A DNA stretch of 64,000 nucleotides, from the NCBI GenBank assembly GCA_964358545.1, contig CAYHQN010000001.1:1-64000 (forward strand). Reading direction: 5' to 3'. Shown piece after piece: positions 26,534-35,339 of the stretch. The notes below the pieces were generated by a model. That model was given only the letters and a program-made list of their open reading frames with translations, was not told where the DNA came from and made no database searches. Source of the stretch: CAINVV01 sp031432175 (lineage in GTDB: Bacteria; Bacteroidota; Bacteroidia; Bacteroidales; Prolixibacteraceae). Every line of letters starts with the position of its first letter. Position 1 is the first letter of the stretch. Made by a program: the position numbers and the translations under genes.

Positions 26534-27874
26534 TTAAATCAATGATTTTTTTTTAGTACCTGCAGATTTTGATCCTTTCAACTCTTTTAACAATTTGTCT
26601 CTCACCGACAGGAAGTTAACCATATTGGCCGGTGTGACCGGATTGGCCGGAGGGGATTTCAATTTGAGCGGATCGACGGGAAATCCATTCATGAAGACCC
26701 GAAAATCGAGATGAGGTCCGGAAGCAAGACCTGTCGCTCCGACGTATCCGATTAAATCACCCTGCCTGACCCGTAACCCTGCCTGAATTCCTGCACCAAA
26801 TTTTGAGAGGTGCATGTAGGTTGTTGTGTACACCGAATTGTGCCTGATCTTAAGGAAATTACCTCCGCCACCTGCCTGATAGGCTTTCGTCAGTACAACA
26901 CCGTCTCCGATCGAATAGACTGGGGTCCCGGTAGGTGCCGCATAATCTACGCCAAAGTGTGGTCTCACAATCCGCAAAATAGGGTGCATCCTGGCAGCTG
27001 AAAAACGCGAACTTATTCTGAACATTTTCAACGGAGCCTTCAAAAATTCTTTGCGAATGCTTCTTCCCTGCTCGTCGAAATAGCTTTGCCCATCCTCCTG
27101 TTCAAAGTGAATGGCCGTGAAGTCCTGTCCTGATGAGGTAAAAACGGCGGCATGGATCGTACCTATTCCTAATTTTTCACCTTTTACATAGTCCTGGTCA
27201 TACAAAACGGTAAAATGATCCCCCTTTTGAATGGCAAAGAAGTCAATGGACCAGGCAAACAGGTCGGAAAGCTGAATCGCCAGCATGGGATCCAGATTGT
27301 TCTCTTTCATTGCATTCCACAGAGAGGAGTTGATCGTACCGGATGCCACTTTTCGTTCGGTCGTCAACTCGTTCTTCCCGGGAATAACTTTGCACGAATC
27401 AAGTGTTAAATTGTAGGTGTAGTAATTGACCATGTTCTCAGAATAAACAAAAAAGAGCGGCTTACGCAGTGAATCCCGCGAATAGAAGACCGCATAGTCG
27501 TTCCCAACTTTCATCTTTCTAAGATCGAAAACGGAGGTTGGCAAATGGGCAATACGATCGATTACCTGCGCGGAAACACCTCTGTCTGTCAATATATCAG
27601 AGAGGTTCTCATTGGCCCTAACGTTGTTCTCTTCTACATGGAATGAGTCGACGGGCAATCCATACATTAGTTTTGGCTCAACCAGCAAAATGTCCTCCTT
27701 TTGATCCACCGTCGGAATCATATAGTTGTACCACATAATACGGGAAAAGGTGAAGAACAGCAGCAAGAAGATAGAAATTCCCAGAAACCATTCAGGAAAA
27801 TTTCTCTTTCGCGTAGACCGCTTTCCTGCTCTTTGAAGCTTGCGGAGGAATTTTGTTTTAATGTCTGATTTCAT
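26534..27874 (-). CDS. M23 family peptidoglycan endopeptidase-like protein
   Basis: I start at 27874 (MKSDIKTKF) because AAAGGGG precedes this ATG at a ribosome-site distance; a frame 7 codons longer exists. The protein has a single N-terminal membrane helix, an OapA/LysM-like middle region and a C-terminal LytM domain. The first zinc motif is normal (HFGVDYAAP, HxxxD). The second reads GPHLDFRV, with Asp where the usual HxH motif has the last zinc-binding His. This variant recurs in Bacteroidales as I recall it. The start overlaps the YitT gene by 17 bp. Role: cross-link cleavage or a regulator of it. Confidence 0.8.
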   Translation of the reverse strand: MKSDIKTKFLRKLQRAGKRSTRKRNFPEWFLGISIFLLLFFTFSRIMWYNYMIPTVDQKEDILLVEPKLMYGLPVDSFHVEENNVRANENLSDILTDRGVSAQVIDRIAHLPTSVFDLRKMKVGNDYAVFYSRDSLRKPLFFVYSENMVNYYTYNLTLDSCKVIPGKNELTTERKVASGTINSSLWNAMKENNLDPMLAIQLSDLFAWSIDFFAIQKGDHFTVLYDQDYVKGEKLGIGTIHAAVFTSSGQDFTAIHFEQEDGQSYFDEQGRSIRKEFLKAPLKMFRISSRFSAARMHPILRIVRPHFGVDYAAPTGTPVYSIGDGVVLTKAYQAGGGGNFLKIRHNSVYTTTYMHLSKFGAGIQAGLRVRQGDLIGYVGATGLASGPHLDFRVFMNGFPVDPLKLKSPPANPVTPANMVNFLSVRDKLLKELKGSKSAGTKKKSLI

Positions 27875-28715
27875 CAAACCCCTTTCCATAGACACCCATC
27901 ACTGAACCTTGAGAGATAAAGGCCTCCGGGTCTATCTCTTTTATTTTTCGAAAAATCATGGGTGATTCCCTTTTTTTGACAACGGTCATGATCATCTTCA
28001 CCTGCTTTTTGGTGTACCATCCTGTACCTTCAATGATGGTCAAGCCACGACGCGATTCTGTATTGATAAAGTCTGCAATCTGCTCATATTTTTCAGAAAA
28101 AATAAAAAGCTGGACAGATTGCTGCGCACCTGTAAGGAATGCATCAACCGAATAAGCCACAATCCACATGGTCACATAACCGTAAACAAGTTTTTCGACA
28201 GACGAAATGACAAAGAAGGAGGAGGTAATGATAATCACGTCACAATATAAAATAATCTTACCAGGACTAATGTTCCTATACTTGTTGATGATCATCGCAA
28301 TAATATCTGTACCACCGGTACTGCCTCCCTGGTTGAAAGTAATGCCCAGACCAACGCCGCCAAGAATCCCCCCCAGTACGGAAGAGAGAAAAATATCCGT
28401 TACAAGCGGCTCTTTAATAAAAATTTGCATTACATTGAGTAGTATTGAGATGACAACCATACTAAAAAGTGTTTTGAGGCCAAAACCCGTCCCCAGGATC
28501 CGAATGGCAAGAATGACCAGAAAGCTGTTAATAATCAGATACGGGTATCCTGTTGGAATACCAGTCGCATAAAAAAACAGCATGGAGATTCCAGTCACTC
28601 CCCCTGCTGTAATCTTCAGAGGTATAAGGAAAGCGGTCACCCCAAAAACATACATCGCCAGGCCGATGATCATAAACGTGTACATTCGAATGATCGAAAA
28701 TATTTTCTTGCTCAT
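27858..28715 (-). CDS. YitT family membrane protein (DUF161/DUF2179)
   Basis: A 285-residue inner-membrane protein: about five to six helices (first 200 residues, with GGVTGISMLFFY and FNQGGSTGGTDIIAMI typical of YitT), then a cytoplasmic DUF2179 domain (SRRGLTIIEGTGWYTKKQV, FISQGSVMGVYGKGF). The family is widespread; its substrate is not firmly known. It is translated together with the downstream M23 gene through a 17-bp overlap and is divergent from sucC. Confidence 0.85.
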   Translation of the reverse strand: MSKKIFSIIRMYTFMIIGLAMYVFGVTAFLIPLKITAGGVTGISMLFFYATGIPTGYPYLIINSFLVILAIRILGTGFGLKTLFSMVVISILLNVMQIFIKEPLVTDIFLSSVLGGILGGVGLGITFNQGGSTGGTDIIAMIINKYRNISPGKIILYCDVIIITSSFFVISSVEKLVYGYVTMWIVAYSVDAFLTGAQQSVQLFIFSEKYEQIADFINTESRRGLTIIEGTGWYTKKQVKMIMTVVKKRESPMIFRKIKEIDPEAFISQGSVMGVYGKGFDEIRH

Positions 28716-28868
28716 GGGGAATAATTAGGAGTGCTAAATTAAATCTTTTTTAAAAATTTATTTAATTTCACGACGATTTAGTAAACTAAACTTTTCCAGT
28801 AAAAAAATCGAATCGACTAAAAATCAATTTTTTCAATGATAAACATATTTTAATCAAATTATTTAGAT

Positions 28869-30005
28869 ATGAAGATTCACGAATATCAAGCAAAGGAGAT
28901 TTTTTCGCGCTACCGAATCCCCGTAACCAACGAAGTGGTTTGTTACACTGTAGATGAAGCGGTAGCAGCTGCAGAGAAGCTTGGTCTTCCTGTGGTAATC
29001 AAGGCTCAGGTACTGGCAGGAGGAAGAGGGAAAGCCGGTGGTGTGAAACTGGCACGGACAAAAGCTGATGTTCCGGAGCTTGCCGGGAAGATCCTTGGCA
29101 TGGATATCAAAGGGTACACAGTCGAAAAAGTATTGGTTGCGCAGGGCGTAAAATTTTCGTCTGAGTTTTATGTTGGGCTTACGATCGATCGCAACTCCAA
29201 ATCTGTTATTTTCATGGCCAGCAGTGAAGGCGGCGTTGAAATTGAGGAAGTTGCCAAGGATAATCCGGATGCAATCCACAAATTTATTATAGACCCTGAT
29301 TTGGGTTTGACGCCATTTCTTGCCAGGAAGATTGCCTTCGCGCTCTTCACTGATTTCAACCTGGTGAAACAGGGTGCCGATCTTTTCCAAAAGCTTTACC
29401 GTATTTTCATGGATACCGATTCTTCCCTGGTTGAGATCAATCCTTTGGTCATCACTGAAGAGGGACAACTGTTGGCGCTGGATGGTAAAATGAATTTTGA
29501 CGACAATGCCCTCTACCGTCAAAGGGCCATCGAAGCGCTGAATGAACCGACTGAAGACGAGTTGAAAGAGCTTGATGCCAAAGAGAAGGGATTGACTTAC
29601 ATTCGCCTGGATGGTTCGATCGGCTGCATGGTGAATGGCGCAGGATTGGCAATGGCCACCCTCGACCTGATCAAATATTTTGGCGGAGAACCTGCCAATT
29701 TTTTGGATATTGGAGGAAGCTCCAATCCCCAGAAGGTAATTGATGCCATGAACCTCATACTTTCCGACAAGAATGTGAAGGTTGTTATGATCAATATTTT
29801 TGGTGGTATCACTCGTTGCGACGACGTCGCCCGAGGATTGATCAGTGCGCTTGACAAAATCAAAGTCGACGTTCCTATTGTGGTACGACTTTCCGGAACC
29901 AACTCAAAAGAGGGACTTGAAATTTTAAAACAGGCCAATCTTCCAATCGTTGAGACCATGAGCCAGGCTGCTCAGAAAGCCATTGAATTGTGTGGAAAAA
30001 ATTAA
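28869..30005 (+). CDS. sucC: Succinate-CoA ligase beta subunit
   Basis: The beta subunit of the TCA-cycle enzyme that interconverts succinyl-CoA and succinate with ATP or GTP formation. The 378 residues begin with MKIHEYQAKEIF, have an ATP-grasp domain (QVLAGGRGKAGGVKLA, VEINPLVI, LDGKMNFDDNAL), and end with the ligase domain containing NFLDIGGSS and NIFGGITRCD. The length is slightly short of E. coli SucC (388) but complete. sucD follows after 22 bp. Confidence 0.97.
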   Translation: MKIHEYQAKEIFSRYRIPVTNEVVCYTVDEAVAAAEKLGLPVVIKAQVLAGGRGKAGGVKLARTKADVPELAGKILGMDIKGYTVEKVLVAQGVKFSSEFYVGLTIDRNSKSVIFMASSEGGVEIEEVAKDNPDAIHKFIIDPDLGLTPFLARKIAFALFTDFNLVKQGADLFQKLYRIFMDTDSSLVEINPLVITEEGQLLALDGKMNFDDNALYRQRAIEALNEPTEDELKELDAKEKGLTYIRLDGSIGCMVNGAGLAMATLDLIKYFGGEPANFLDIGGSSNPQKVIDAMNLILSDKNVKVVMINIFGGITRCDDVARGLISALDKIKVDVPIVVRLSGTNSKEGLEILKQANLPIVETMSQAAQKAIELCGKN

Positions 30006-30027
30006 GAACCAACTTATTAATTAAGCT

Positions 30028-30900
30028 ATGAGCATTTTAGTCAATCAAAATACAAAATTATTGGTACAGGGGATCACCGGCAGGGATGGCAGTTTCCACA
30101 CAGGTAAGATGAAAGCTTACGGAACAAATGTTGTCGCAGGTGTTTCGCCCGGCAAGGGTGGTTCTGCTGTCGATGGCATTCCGGTATTCAATACTGTGGA
30201 GCAGGCGGTAAAAGCTACAGGAGCAAATACCTCCATCATTTTTGTGCCTGCACACCTTGCTGCCGACGCCATTCTGGAAGCTGCTGAAGCCGGAATTGAA
30301 CTGGTAATTGCCATTTCAGAGGGTGTTCCAACACTGGATATGGTTAAGGTAATGCCTTATCTTGCAAAAAAAGGGACCAAATTGATCGGCCCAAACTGTC
30401 CGGGCCTGATCTCTCCGGATGAAGCGCTAATAGGTATCCTGCCAGGAAACATTTTCCTGAAAGGGAACGTCGGACTAATGAGCCGAAGCGGCACACTCAC
30501 CTATGAAATGGTTTATCAGTTAACCAGCAACGGCATTGGACAGAGTACCTGCGTTGGTTTGGGCGGCGATCCGGTTGCCGGACTTTATTTCCTCGAGATC
30601 CTGCAGATGTTTCAGGATGATCCTGCTACCGAAGCCATTGTGTTGATCGGTGAGATCGGCGGGGATGCCGAAGAGCGTGCCGCGCAATTTATCAAGGAAC
30701 ATGTAACCAAGCCTGTCGTAGCATTTATTGCCGGTCAGTCTGCGCCTCCGGGAAAAAGAATGGGACATGCCGGTGCTATTATCTCCAGCGGAAGCGGAAC
30801 TGCAGAAGAGAAGATCAAAGCCTTCGAGCAGGTAGGAGTGAAAGTTGCCAGGATTCCTAGTGAAATACCAGATCTGCTCAAACTGGTAATGAAGAAATGA
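30028..30900 (+). CDS. sucD: Succinate-CoA ligase alpha subunit
   Basis: The alpha subunit binds CoA and carries the phosphorylated histidine. In 290 residues it shows the N-terminal CoA-binding fold (VQGITGRDGSFHTGKM), GPNCPGLISP, and the active-site loop RMGHAGAIISSGSGTA containing the phospho-His. It is complete and co-transcribed with sucC, ending in a shared bidirectional terminator. Confidence 0.97.
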   Translation: MSILVNQNTKLLVQGITGRDGSFHTGKMKAYGTNVVAGVSPGKGGSAVDGIPVFNTVEQAVKATGANTSIIFVPAHLAADAILEAAEAGIELVIAISEGVPTLDMVKVMPYLAKKGTKLIGPNCPGLISPDEALIGILPGNIFLKGNVGLMSRSGTLTYEMVYQLTSNGIGQSTCVGLGGDPVAGLYFLEILQMFQDDPATEAIVLIGEIGGDAEERAAQFIKEHVTKPVVAFIAGQSAPPGKRMGHAGAIISSGSGTAEEKIKAFEQVGVKVARIPSEIPDLLKLVMKK

Positions 30901-30942
30901 GAAATAAAAAAAGGGAGAATCGCTTCTCCCTTTTTTTATTTC
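30901..30942. terminator. Bidirectional terminator between sucD and murQ
   Basis: Perfect 19-bp arms (30901-30919 and 30924-30942) with a 4-nt loop; A and T tracts flank the G/C core on both strands. The right arm overlaps the murQ stop codon. Confidence 0.9.
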
Positions 30943-31754
30943 TCATTTCTTGCGGCTTTAAGCACTTCGTTGACCGAGCCGTGGAGCAATAACAGTCTCT
31001 TGGCCTTGTCTTCGCTATAGCCCAACTCACTGACGATCATTCTGGTTCCCCTGTGCACCAGTTTCTGGTTAGTAAGTTGCATGTTGACCATTTTATTCCC
31101 TTTGACCCGTCCCAATTTGATCATGACGGAGGTGGTGATCATGTTCAGGATCATTTTTTGGGAAGTTCCTGATTTCATTCTTGTACTTCCTGTGACAAAT
31201 TCGGGTCCCACGATGGCCTCTATGGCAATATCTACATTCTTTGCCAGGATACTTCCGGGGTTGTTCACAATGCAGGCAGTCAGTATTTTATTTTCACGGG
31301 CCTTCTTTACAGCGCCTACAACATAGGGCGTGCGGCCTGAAGCTGCAATTCCTACCACCGTATCCAATTCGTTGATTTCCAGTTTTTCCAACTCCTTCCA
31401 ACCCATCTCTTCATCGTCTTCGGCAGCTTCAACGGCTTTACGTATGGCCCTGTCTCCACCGGCAATCAATCCAATCACGAGACCATACCCTACACCAAAA
31501 GTGGGCGGTATCTCCGATGCATCCAAAATGCCTAATCTGCCGCTTGTTCCAGCTCCCATGTAGAAAAGTCGTCCGCCATTTTTCATTCTGAGAAATACCT
31601 GTTCTACCAGTTCTTCAATCTGTGGCATTACAGCACTGATGGCAGGCAAAACCTTTTTATCCTCCTCGTGTATGTTCTGAAGTAACTCTTTTACAGACAT
31701 TAACTCTAAATCGTGGTACAAAGAATCCTTTTCTGTAATGCTTACGTTGTTCAT
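30936..31754 (-). CDS. murQ: N-acetylmuramic acid 6-phosphate etherase
   Basis: MurQ splits the lactyl ether of MurNAc-6-phosphate to GlcNAc-6-phosphate and D-lactate in the cytoplasm, the key step of peptidoglycan sugar recycling. The 272-residue SIS-domain protein shows the GAGTSGRLG sugar-phosphate loop, the catalytic-site region SEIPPTFG, IAASGRTPYV, and SGTSQKMILNMITT. The family usually has about 300 residues, so this is slightly short but has all motifs. It lies 98 bp downstream of the murK-like kinase gene on the same strand and faces a large peptidoglycan-recycling cluster on the other. Confidence 0.93.
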   Translation of the reverse strand: MNNVSITEKDSLYHDLELMSVKELLQNIHEEDKKVLPAISAVMPQIEELVEQVFLRMKNGGRLFYMGAGTSGRLGILDASEIPPTFGVGYGLVIGLIAGGDRAIRKAVEAAEDDEEMGWKELEKLEINELDTVVGIAASGRTPYVVGAVKKARENKILTACIVNNPGSILAKNVDIAIEAIVGPEFVTGSTRMKSGTSQKMILNMITTSVMIKLGRVKGNKMVNMQLTNQKLVHRGTRMIVSELGYSEDKAKRLLLLHGSVNEVLKAARNEK

Positions 31755-31852
31755 CTGTTAATATTTTGTTTTTTAATTGCCAGATGGAATACCCACATAA
31801 TCATTTTCGGTTGGTGTGAAAATTTTCTCATGGGTATTTCATATGAAACAGC

Positions 31853-32698
31853 TTAATTGTTATTGCCCAGGTGATATTTTATAAGTCCCTCCATTGGTTC
31901 CTGCCGGATAGAGATACAATTCATTTGATACATCGAGCAAACTTCCATTACCAATGCACTAAAATGGAAAGCTATGGATCCAACAAAGCCGATTGGATAA
32001 GAACTGTAACCGGCAATTTTGGTGACATTTCGCTCAAAGAACTCAATCAGGCTCGTTCTGACAAGATTTTGAGCATATTCCGAGGCAATTTCTTCAGAAA
32101 GAAACGGGGCAAAGGAGGCGAGAAAATGATTTGGCTTCTCCGTTTTATATACTCTCTGCAGGGCTTCTTCCCTTGTTAGCTGGTATTTTTTGGCAAATTT
32201 ATCTCTCAACGGTTCAGGCATTACCTCTTTAAAATAGTCTCCCAGTAATTTCTTGCCTAAAACGGCACCGCTACTCTCGTCGCCAAGGATAAATCCCAGA
32301 GGGGAAATTCCGGCTACGACCTTCTCCCCATCATAAAGACATGCATTGGATCCTGTTCCTACTATGCAGGCAATTCCCTTTGAAGTCCCAAAAATAGATC
32401 GGGCTGCCGCTACTACATCACTGAAAAGCTCAATCCGGGCATCAGCAAACAATTTCTGAAGCGCAAGCCTGATGATAGAAGCCTTTTCATCATTGATAAT
32501 GCCTGACCCGTAAAAAAAGATTTTTTCAACCCCTAAGTTTGAAAAAGGATGCAGTTTAAGAAGTAACTCATCATAAATTGATGTAGTAGTACGAAAAAAC
32601 GGGTTAATCCCAGATGTATAAATGGCACTAATATCACCTTTTTCTGAAATCAATCTCCAGGAACATTTGGAGGAACCACTGTCTGCAATAAGTATCAC
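31853..32698 (-). CDS. BadF/BcrA-type sugar kinase, probable MurK-like MurNAc/GlcNAc kinase
   Basis: A 281-residue ASKHA-fold kinase: the first phosphate loop LIADSGSSKCSWRL, the adenosine/phosphate motif CIVGTGSNACLYDG, and LGFILGDESSGAVLGKKLL. In Bacteroidota such kinases next to murQ phosphorylate MurNAc and/or GlcNAc at O6, making the MurQ substrate. The adjacent murQ supports this. It is the first gene of the leftward pair; a 186-bp divergent region separates it from the rightward cluster. Whether it prefers MurNAc or GlcNAc is not visible. Confidence 0.8.
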   Translation of the reverse strand: MILIADSGSSKCSWRLISEKGDISAIYTSGINPFFRTTTSIYDELLLKLHPFSNLGVEKIFFYGSGIINDEKASIIRLALQKLFADARIELFSDVVAAARSIFGTSKGIACIVGTGSNACLYDGEKVVAGISPLGFILGDESSGAVLGKKLLGDYFKEVMPEPLRDKFAKKYQLTREEALQRVYKTEKPNHFLASFAPFLSEEIASEYAQNLVRTSLIEFFERNVTKIAGYSSYPIGFVGSIAFHFSALVMEVCSMYQMNCISIRQEPMEGLIKYHLGNNN

Positions 32699-32813
32699 AC
32701 CTTAAAAAATTAATTTTTGTTCATTGATCAATTACCGAATAATTCGTTTCCAATTGTAAAGATAAAAAAATTAACAACACAATACAGGTATTATATAACA
32801 TGTATGACCAATA

Positions 32814-32843
32814 TTGTATTTTTCATTATTTAGGCTATTTTTG
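32814..32843 (+). promoter_or_regulatory. Promoter of the plus-strand peptidoglycan-recycling cluster
   Basis: TTG (32814-32816), a 19-nt spacer and -7 box TATTTTTG (32836-32843): an exact match to the Bacteroidota arrangement. It lies in the murK divergent region, 41 bp before the GH9 relic start. Confidence 0.6.
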
Positions 32844-32884
32844 ACTTATTATTGGCCGGTCTCTAACTTTTAATATTTTGCGCA

Positions 32885-33307
32885 ATGGTTAAATTCTGTG
32901 GTACATGGATTTTAATGATTTGTCTCCTTTTTAATGCCATCGGCAAGGATGTTATCCGGATCAATCAAATGGGCTACCTTCCTGATGGTAAAAAAATTGC
33001 CGTTTTCATCAGCGATAAGAAGATCGTGCTGCTTAAGGATTCCTGTCATACCGCTGACGGTATTGTAGTTGACCATCCATACAAATCGGGCAAATGGATA
33101 GATGTCACAGGAGGTTGGCATGATGCGTCAGATTATCTGCAATATGTGCTTACCTCTACCAATGAACCGACCATGGATGGCACTGCCAGTCTCAGTTACC
33201 TGCTCTCCTCACTGGAAGCTTCCAAGCCGGAGAAAACAGAAATTGGTAGAACAGTGGATAAACAGGGAGCCATTGTCAGGATGAATCAGGCAGAAAAGAA
33301 AATTTGA
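32885..33307 (+). pseudogene. Miniaturised GH9 gene: in-frame deletion relic
   Basis: The frame has 140 codons where GH9 enzymes with an N-terminal Ig-like domain have roughly 600-850. Three pieces can be recognised in order: a signal peptide with the start of the CelD_N-type domain (DVIRINQMGYLPDGKKIAVF), the entry of the catalytic domain (KDSCHTADGIVVDHP, then DVTGGWHDASDYLQYV with the conserved catalytic Asp pair), and the extreme C-terminus (NEPTMDGTASLSYLL, DKQGAIVRMN). Everything between, including the catalytic Glu region, is gone, yet the frame is kept through both joints. A functional hydrolase is excluded; an exported small protein cannot be. The transglutaminase gene starts 13 bp later. 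Confidence 0.8.
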
Positions 33308-33320
33308 CTAATTTTAGCAT

Positions 33321-34763
33321 ATGACCAGCATCTTGAGAAATATTGTATTTGTGATCTTCGTGCTTGCACTTGTAACGGGATGCTCGGTTCAACATGAACC
33401 CAAAAACATCGCTGAAGCTGGAAAATTATTAACAAATGGTCAGTTGACACAGGCAACTGCGATGGCAAATGACCTTTTAAAATCGCACCAACTTTCGGGA
33501 AAGGAGAAAAGGGAACTTGATTCAATTCTTGAGATGTGTGTTCGGATCCGAAGGGATTTTAAGCTGTCTGAACAAGATGTTCTTCAAAAACTGTCAAAGT
33601 ATAATCCGCAGATAGACAGCACAGAACTAAAACGATTGGAAAAAGAAGGTAAAATGGATCTGCTCACCATTAATGGAAAAAGAACTTATTTCTCTTCCAG
33701 CGTAAGAAATCTGTTTCTCCTCGATACCGCCTATGCACGGTTACGAGCACAAAAAGAAGGATCATCTATAGATTCATTCACCATTTTCAAATTGAAACAT
33801 ACAGCATCTGTCCTGGCCAATTCGAATCATTCAGGTGAACCGGTTAATCCGGTAAAGATGAAACTTTCCTACACCATTTGTGTTAATGCTGACGCTGTTC
33901 CTGCCGGTGAAACCCTCCGATGCTGGATGCCCTATCCCAGAGAGAATCATCAGAGACAACAGGCTGTTCATCTGATTCAGACAGACCCTGCGACAAATCA
34001 AATCTCCCCTGTTACGGATTTGCAGCGCACCGTGTACCTCGAAAAAATTGCGGTTGCCAATCAACCTACTATTTTCCATACAGAAATTGAAATTATCGCT
34101 GCAGCCCAGTCCTTTCAATTATCCCCTGAAATGATTGTTCCTTACCAAAAAGAGAGCCCATTATATAAAGAATTTACGGCCGAAAAAGCTCCCCAAATCA
34201 TTTTCAATGCCAAAATCAAATCACTAGCTAAAAATATCTTACAGGGTGAAACTAATCCATTACTTCAGGTAAAAAAAATATACACCTGGATCAACGACTC
34301 TGTCACCTGGGCCAGTGCCCTGGAGTACTCCATCATGCCGGACATCCCCGGGTTCGTGATGGAAAAGCGTCACGGAGATTGCGGTATGCAAACCTTGCTC
34401 TTTATGACGCTGGCAAGATCGGTGGGCATCCCGGTCAAATGGCAGAGTGGATGGATGCTTCATCCCGGGGAAGTGAACCTGCACGATTGGTGCGAGGTTT
34501 ATTATGAAGAAGTTGGCTGGGTGCCTCTTGACCAGTCATTTGGACTCCAAAACAGTGAGGATGAAAGGGAACGATATTTTTACATGACGGGTATTGACTC
34601 CTACCGGATGATTGTCAACGATGATTTTAGCAAACCACTGACACCAATTAAAAAATATTTCCGCAGTGAGCCATACGATTTCCAAAGGGGTGAAATTGAG
34701 TGGAAGGGAGGGAATCTCTATTTTGACAAATGGTCGTGGCACATGGAGGTGACGTATGAATGA
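33321..34763 (+). CDS. Transglutaminase-like lipoprotein
   Basis: A 480-residue lipoprotein (lipobox LVTGCSVQ, Cys21) with a helical N-terminal part (about 30-180), a beta-rich middle, and a transglutaminase-like cysteine protease fold near the C-terminus. The triad is visible: Cys354 in HGDCGMQTLLF, His in VNLHDWCEVYY and Asp in VPLDQSFG. In peptidoglycan clusters such enzymes are thought to cut or rearrange peptides, for example stem peptides; that role is inferred from context. It is the first intact gene of the plus-strand cluster. Confidence 0.8.
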   Translation: MTSILRNIVFVIFVLALVTGCSVQHEPKNIAEAGKLLTNGQLTQATAMANDLLKSHQLSGKEKRELDSILEMCVRIRRDFKLSEQDVLQKLSKYNPQIDSTELKRLEKEGKMDLLTINGKRTYFSSSVRNLFLLDTAYARLRAQKEGSSIDSFTIFKLKHTASVLANSNHSGEPVNPVKMKLSYTICVNADAVPAGETLRCWMPYPRENHQRQQAVHLIQTDPATNQISPVTDLQRTVYLEKIAVANQPTIFHTEIEIIAAAQSFQLSPEMIVPYQKESPLYKEFTAEKAPQIIFNAKIKSLAKNILQGETNPLLQVKKIYTWINDSVTWASALEYSIMPDIPGFVMEKRHGDCGMQTLLFMTLARSVGIPVKWQSGWMLHPGEVNLHDWCEVYYEEVGWVPLDQSFGLQNSEDERERYFYMTGIDSYRMIVNDDFSKPLTPIKKYFRSEPYDFQRGEIEWKGGNLYFDKWSWHMEVTYE

Positions 34764-34897
34764 CGGAAGGGGGAAAGACGGAAAGACGGAAAGATTGGGG
34801 AGACTAGGATGACTAGGACGACTAGGAGGACTGGGGATAGAGAGAATATGAAAATTGGGAAATGTGAAAATGCGAAAATGAGCGCATGCCTAGTGCA

Positions 34898-35030
34898 GTC
34901 CCGTTAGGGACGACCAGTTTTGTAACCCGGGGTGGAGCGAAGCGGAGCCCCGGGGAAATGACGGTAGGAAGTCCAGTGTCCGCGAACGATTGTTCAAAAA
35001 TGGTACATGATTGTAACGGACGGAAGGACA
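34898..35030 (+). repeat. Modular dispersed repeat, copy 1
   Basis: Module 1: hairpin GTCCC/GGGAC (34898-34911). Module 2: hairpin CCCGGGG/CCCCGGG (34926-34932, 34948-34954) with an AGCG-containing loop. Module 3: GTCCG (34978-34982) with CGGACGG (35017-35023), 34 nt between arms, ending in GGAAGGAC. It shares module order and spacing with copies at 35114, 42662 and 51735. Confidence 0.75.
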
Positions 35031-35113
35031 GAGAGACTTGGAATGTGAAAATGTGAAAATTGGCAATTGCACAATCTAAATTTTTCTGACCAGCATGTCG
35101 AACCTATGCAAAT

Positions 35114-35251
35114 ACTACCGGAGGGGTTAAATGTGAATAGCCCGGGGTAAAGCGACGAAGGAGCGGCACCCCGGGTTGGGAATGCTGAATGATGAGCCGT
35201 CCGCGGTAGCAAATTGAAAAATGTATTTGGATCGTATCGGACGGAAGGAAC
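35114..35251 (+). repeat. Modular dispersed repeat, copy 2
   Basis: Module 1 ACTACCGGAGGGGT (35114-35127); module 2 arms CCCGGGG (35141-35147) and CCCCGGG (35169-35175) around an AAGCGACGAAGGAGCG loop; module 3 arms CCGTCCG (35197-35203) and CGGACGG (35238-35244), 34 nt apart, ending GGAAGGAAC. It ends 38 bp before the first ATG of the GHL10 frame. Confidence 0.8.
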
Positions 35252-35339
35252 GGATGTTGTGAATGTGAAAAATGAAAAATATTAATAAATGAAAAGTATT
35301 AAATATCAAACAACAAAAACACTTTATCTCGTGAAAAAG

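Larger units (their letters stand above)
34764..35339. other. Repeat-rich intergenic region
   Basis: A 576-bp gap with no gene. Besides two copies of the modular repeat, it has short tandem words: GACGGAAA (about 34768-34793), GACTAGGA (34801-34832), GTGAAAAT-like words (34848-34880, 35041-35062, 35262-35279). The DNA is enriched in purines on the plus strand. No relic of a protein could be recognised in any frame. Confidence 0.6.

Noticed and set aside
31788..31838. AATACCCA/TGGGTATT inverted repeat between the murK-like gene and murQ
   Set aside because: Only 8 bp with a 35-nt loop and no T run; such pairs arise often by chance in A/T-rich gaps.
34898..34911. GTCCC/GGGAC hairpin considered as a transcription terminator of the transglutaminase gene
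   Set aside because: It has no T run, lies about 135 bp past the stop and belongs to the repeat module found at other sites.
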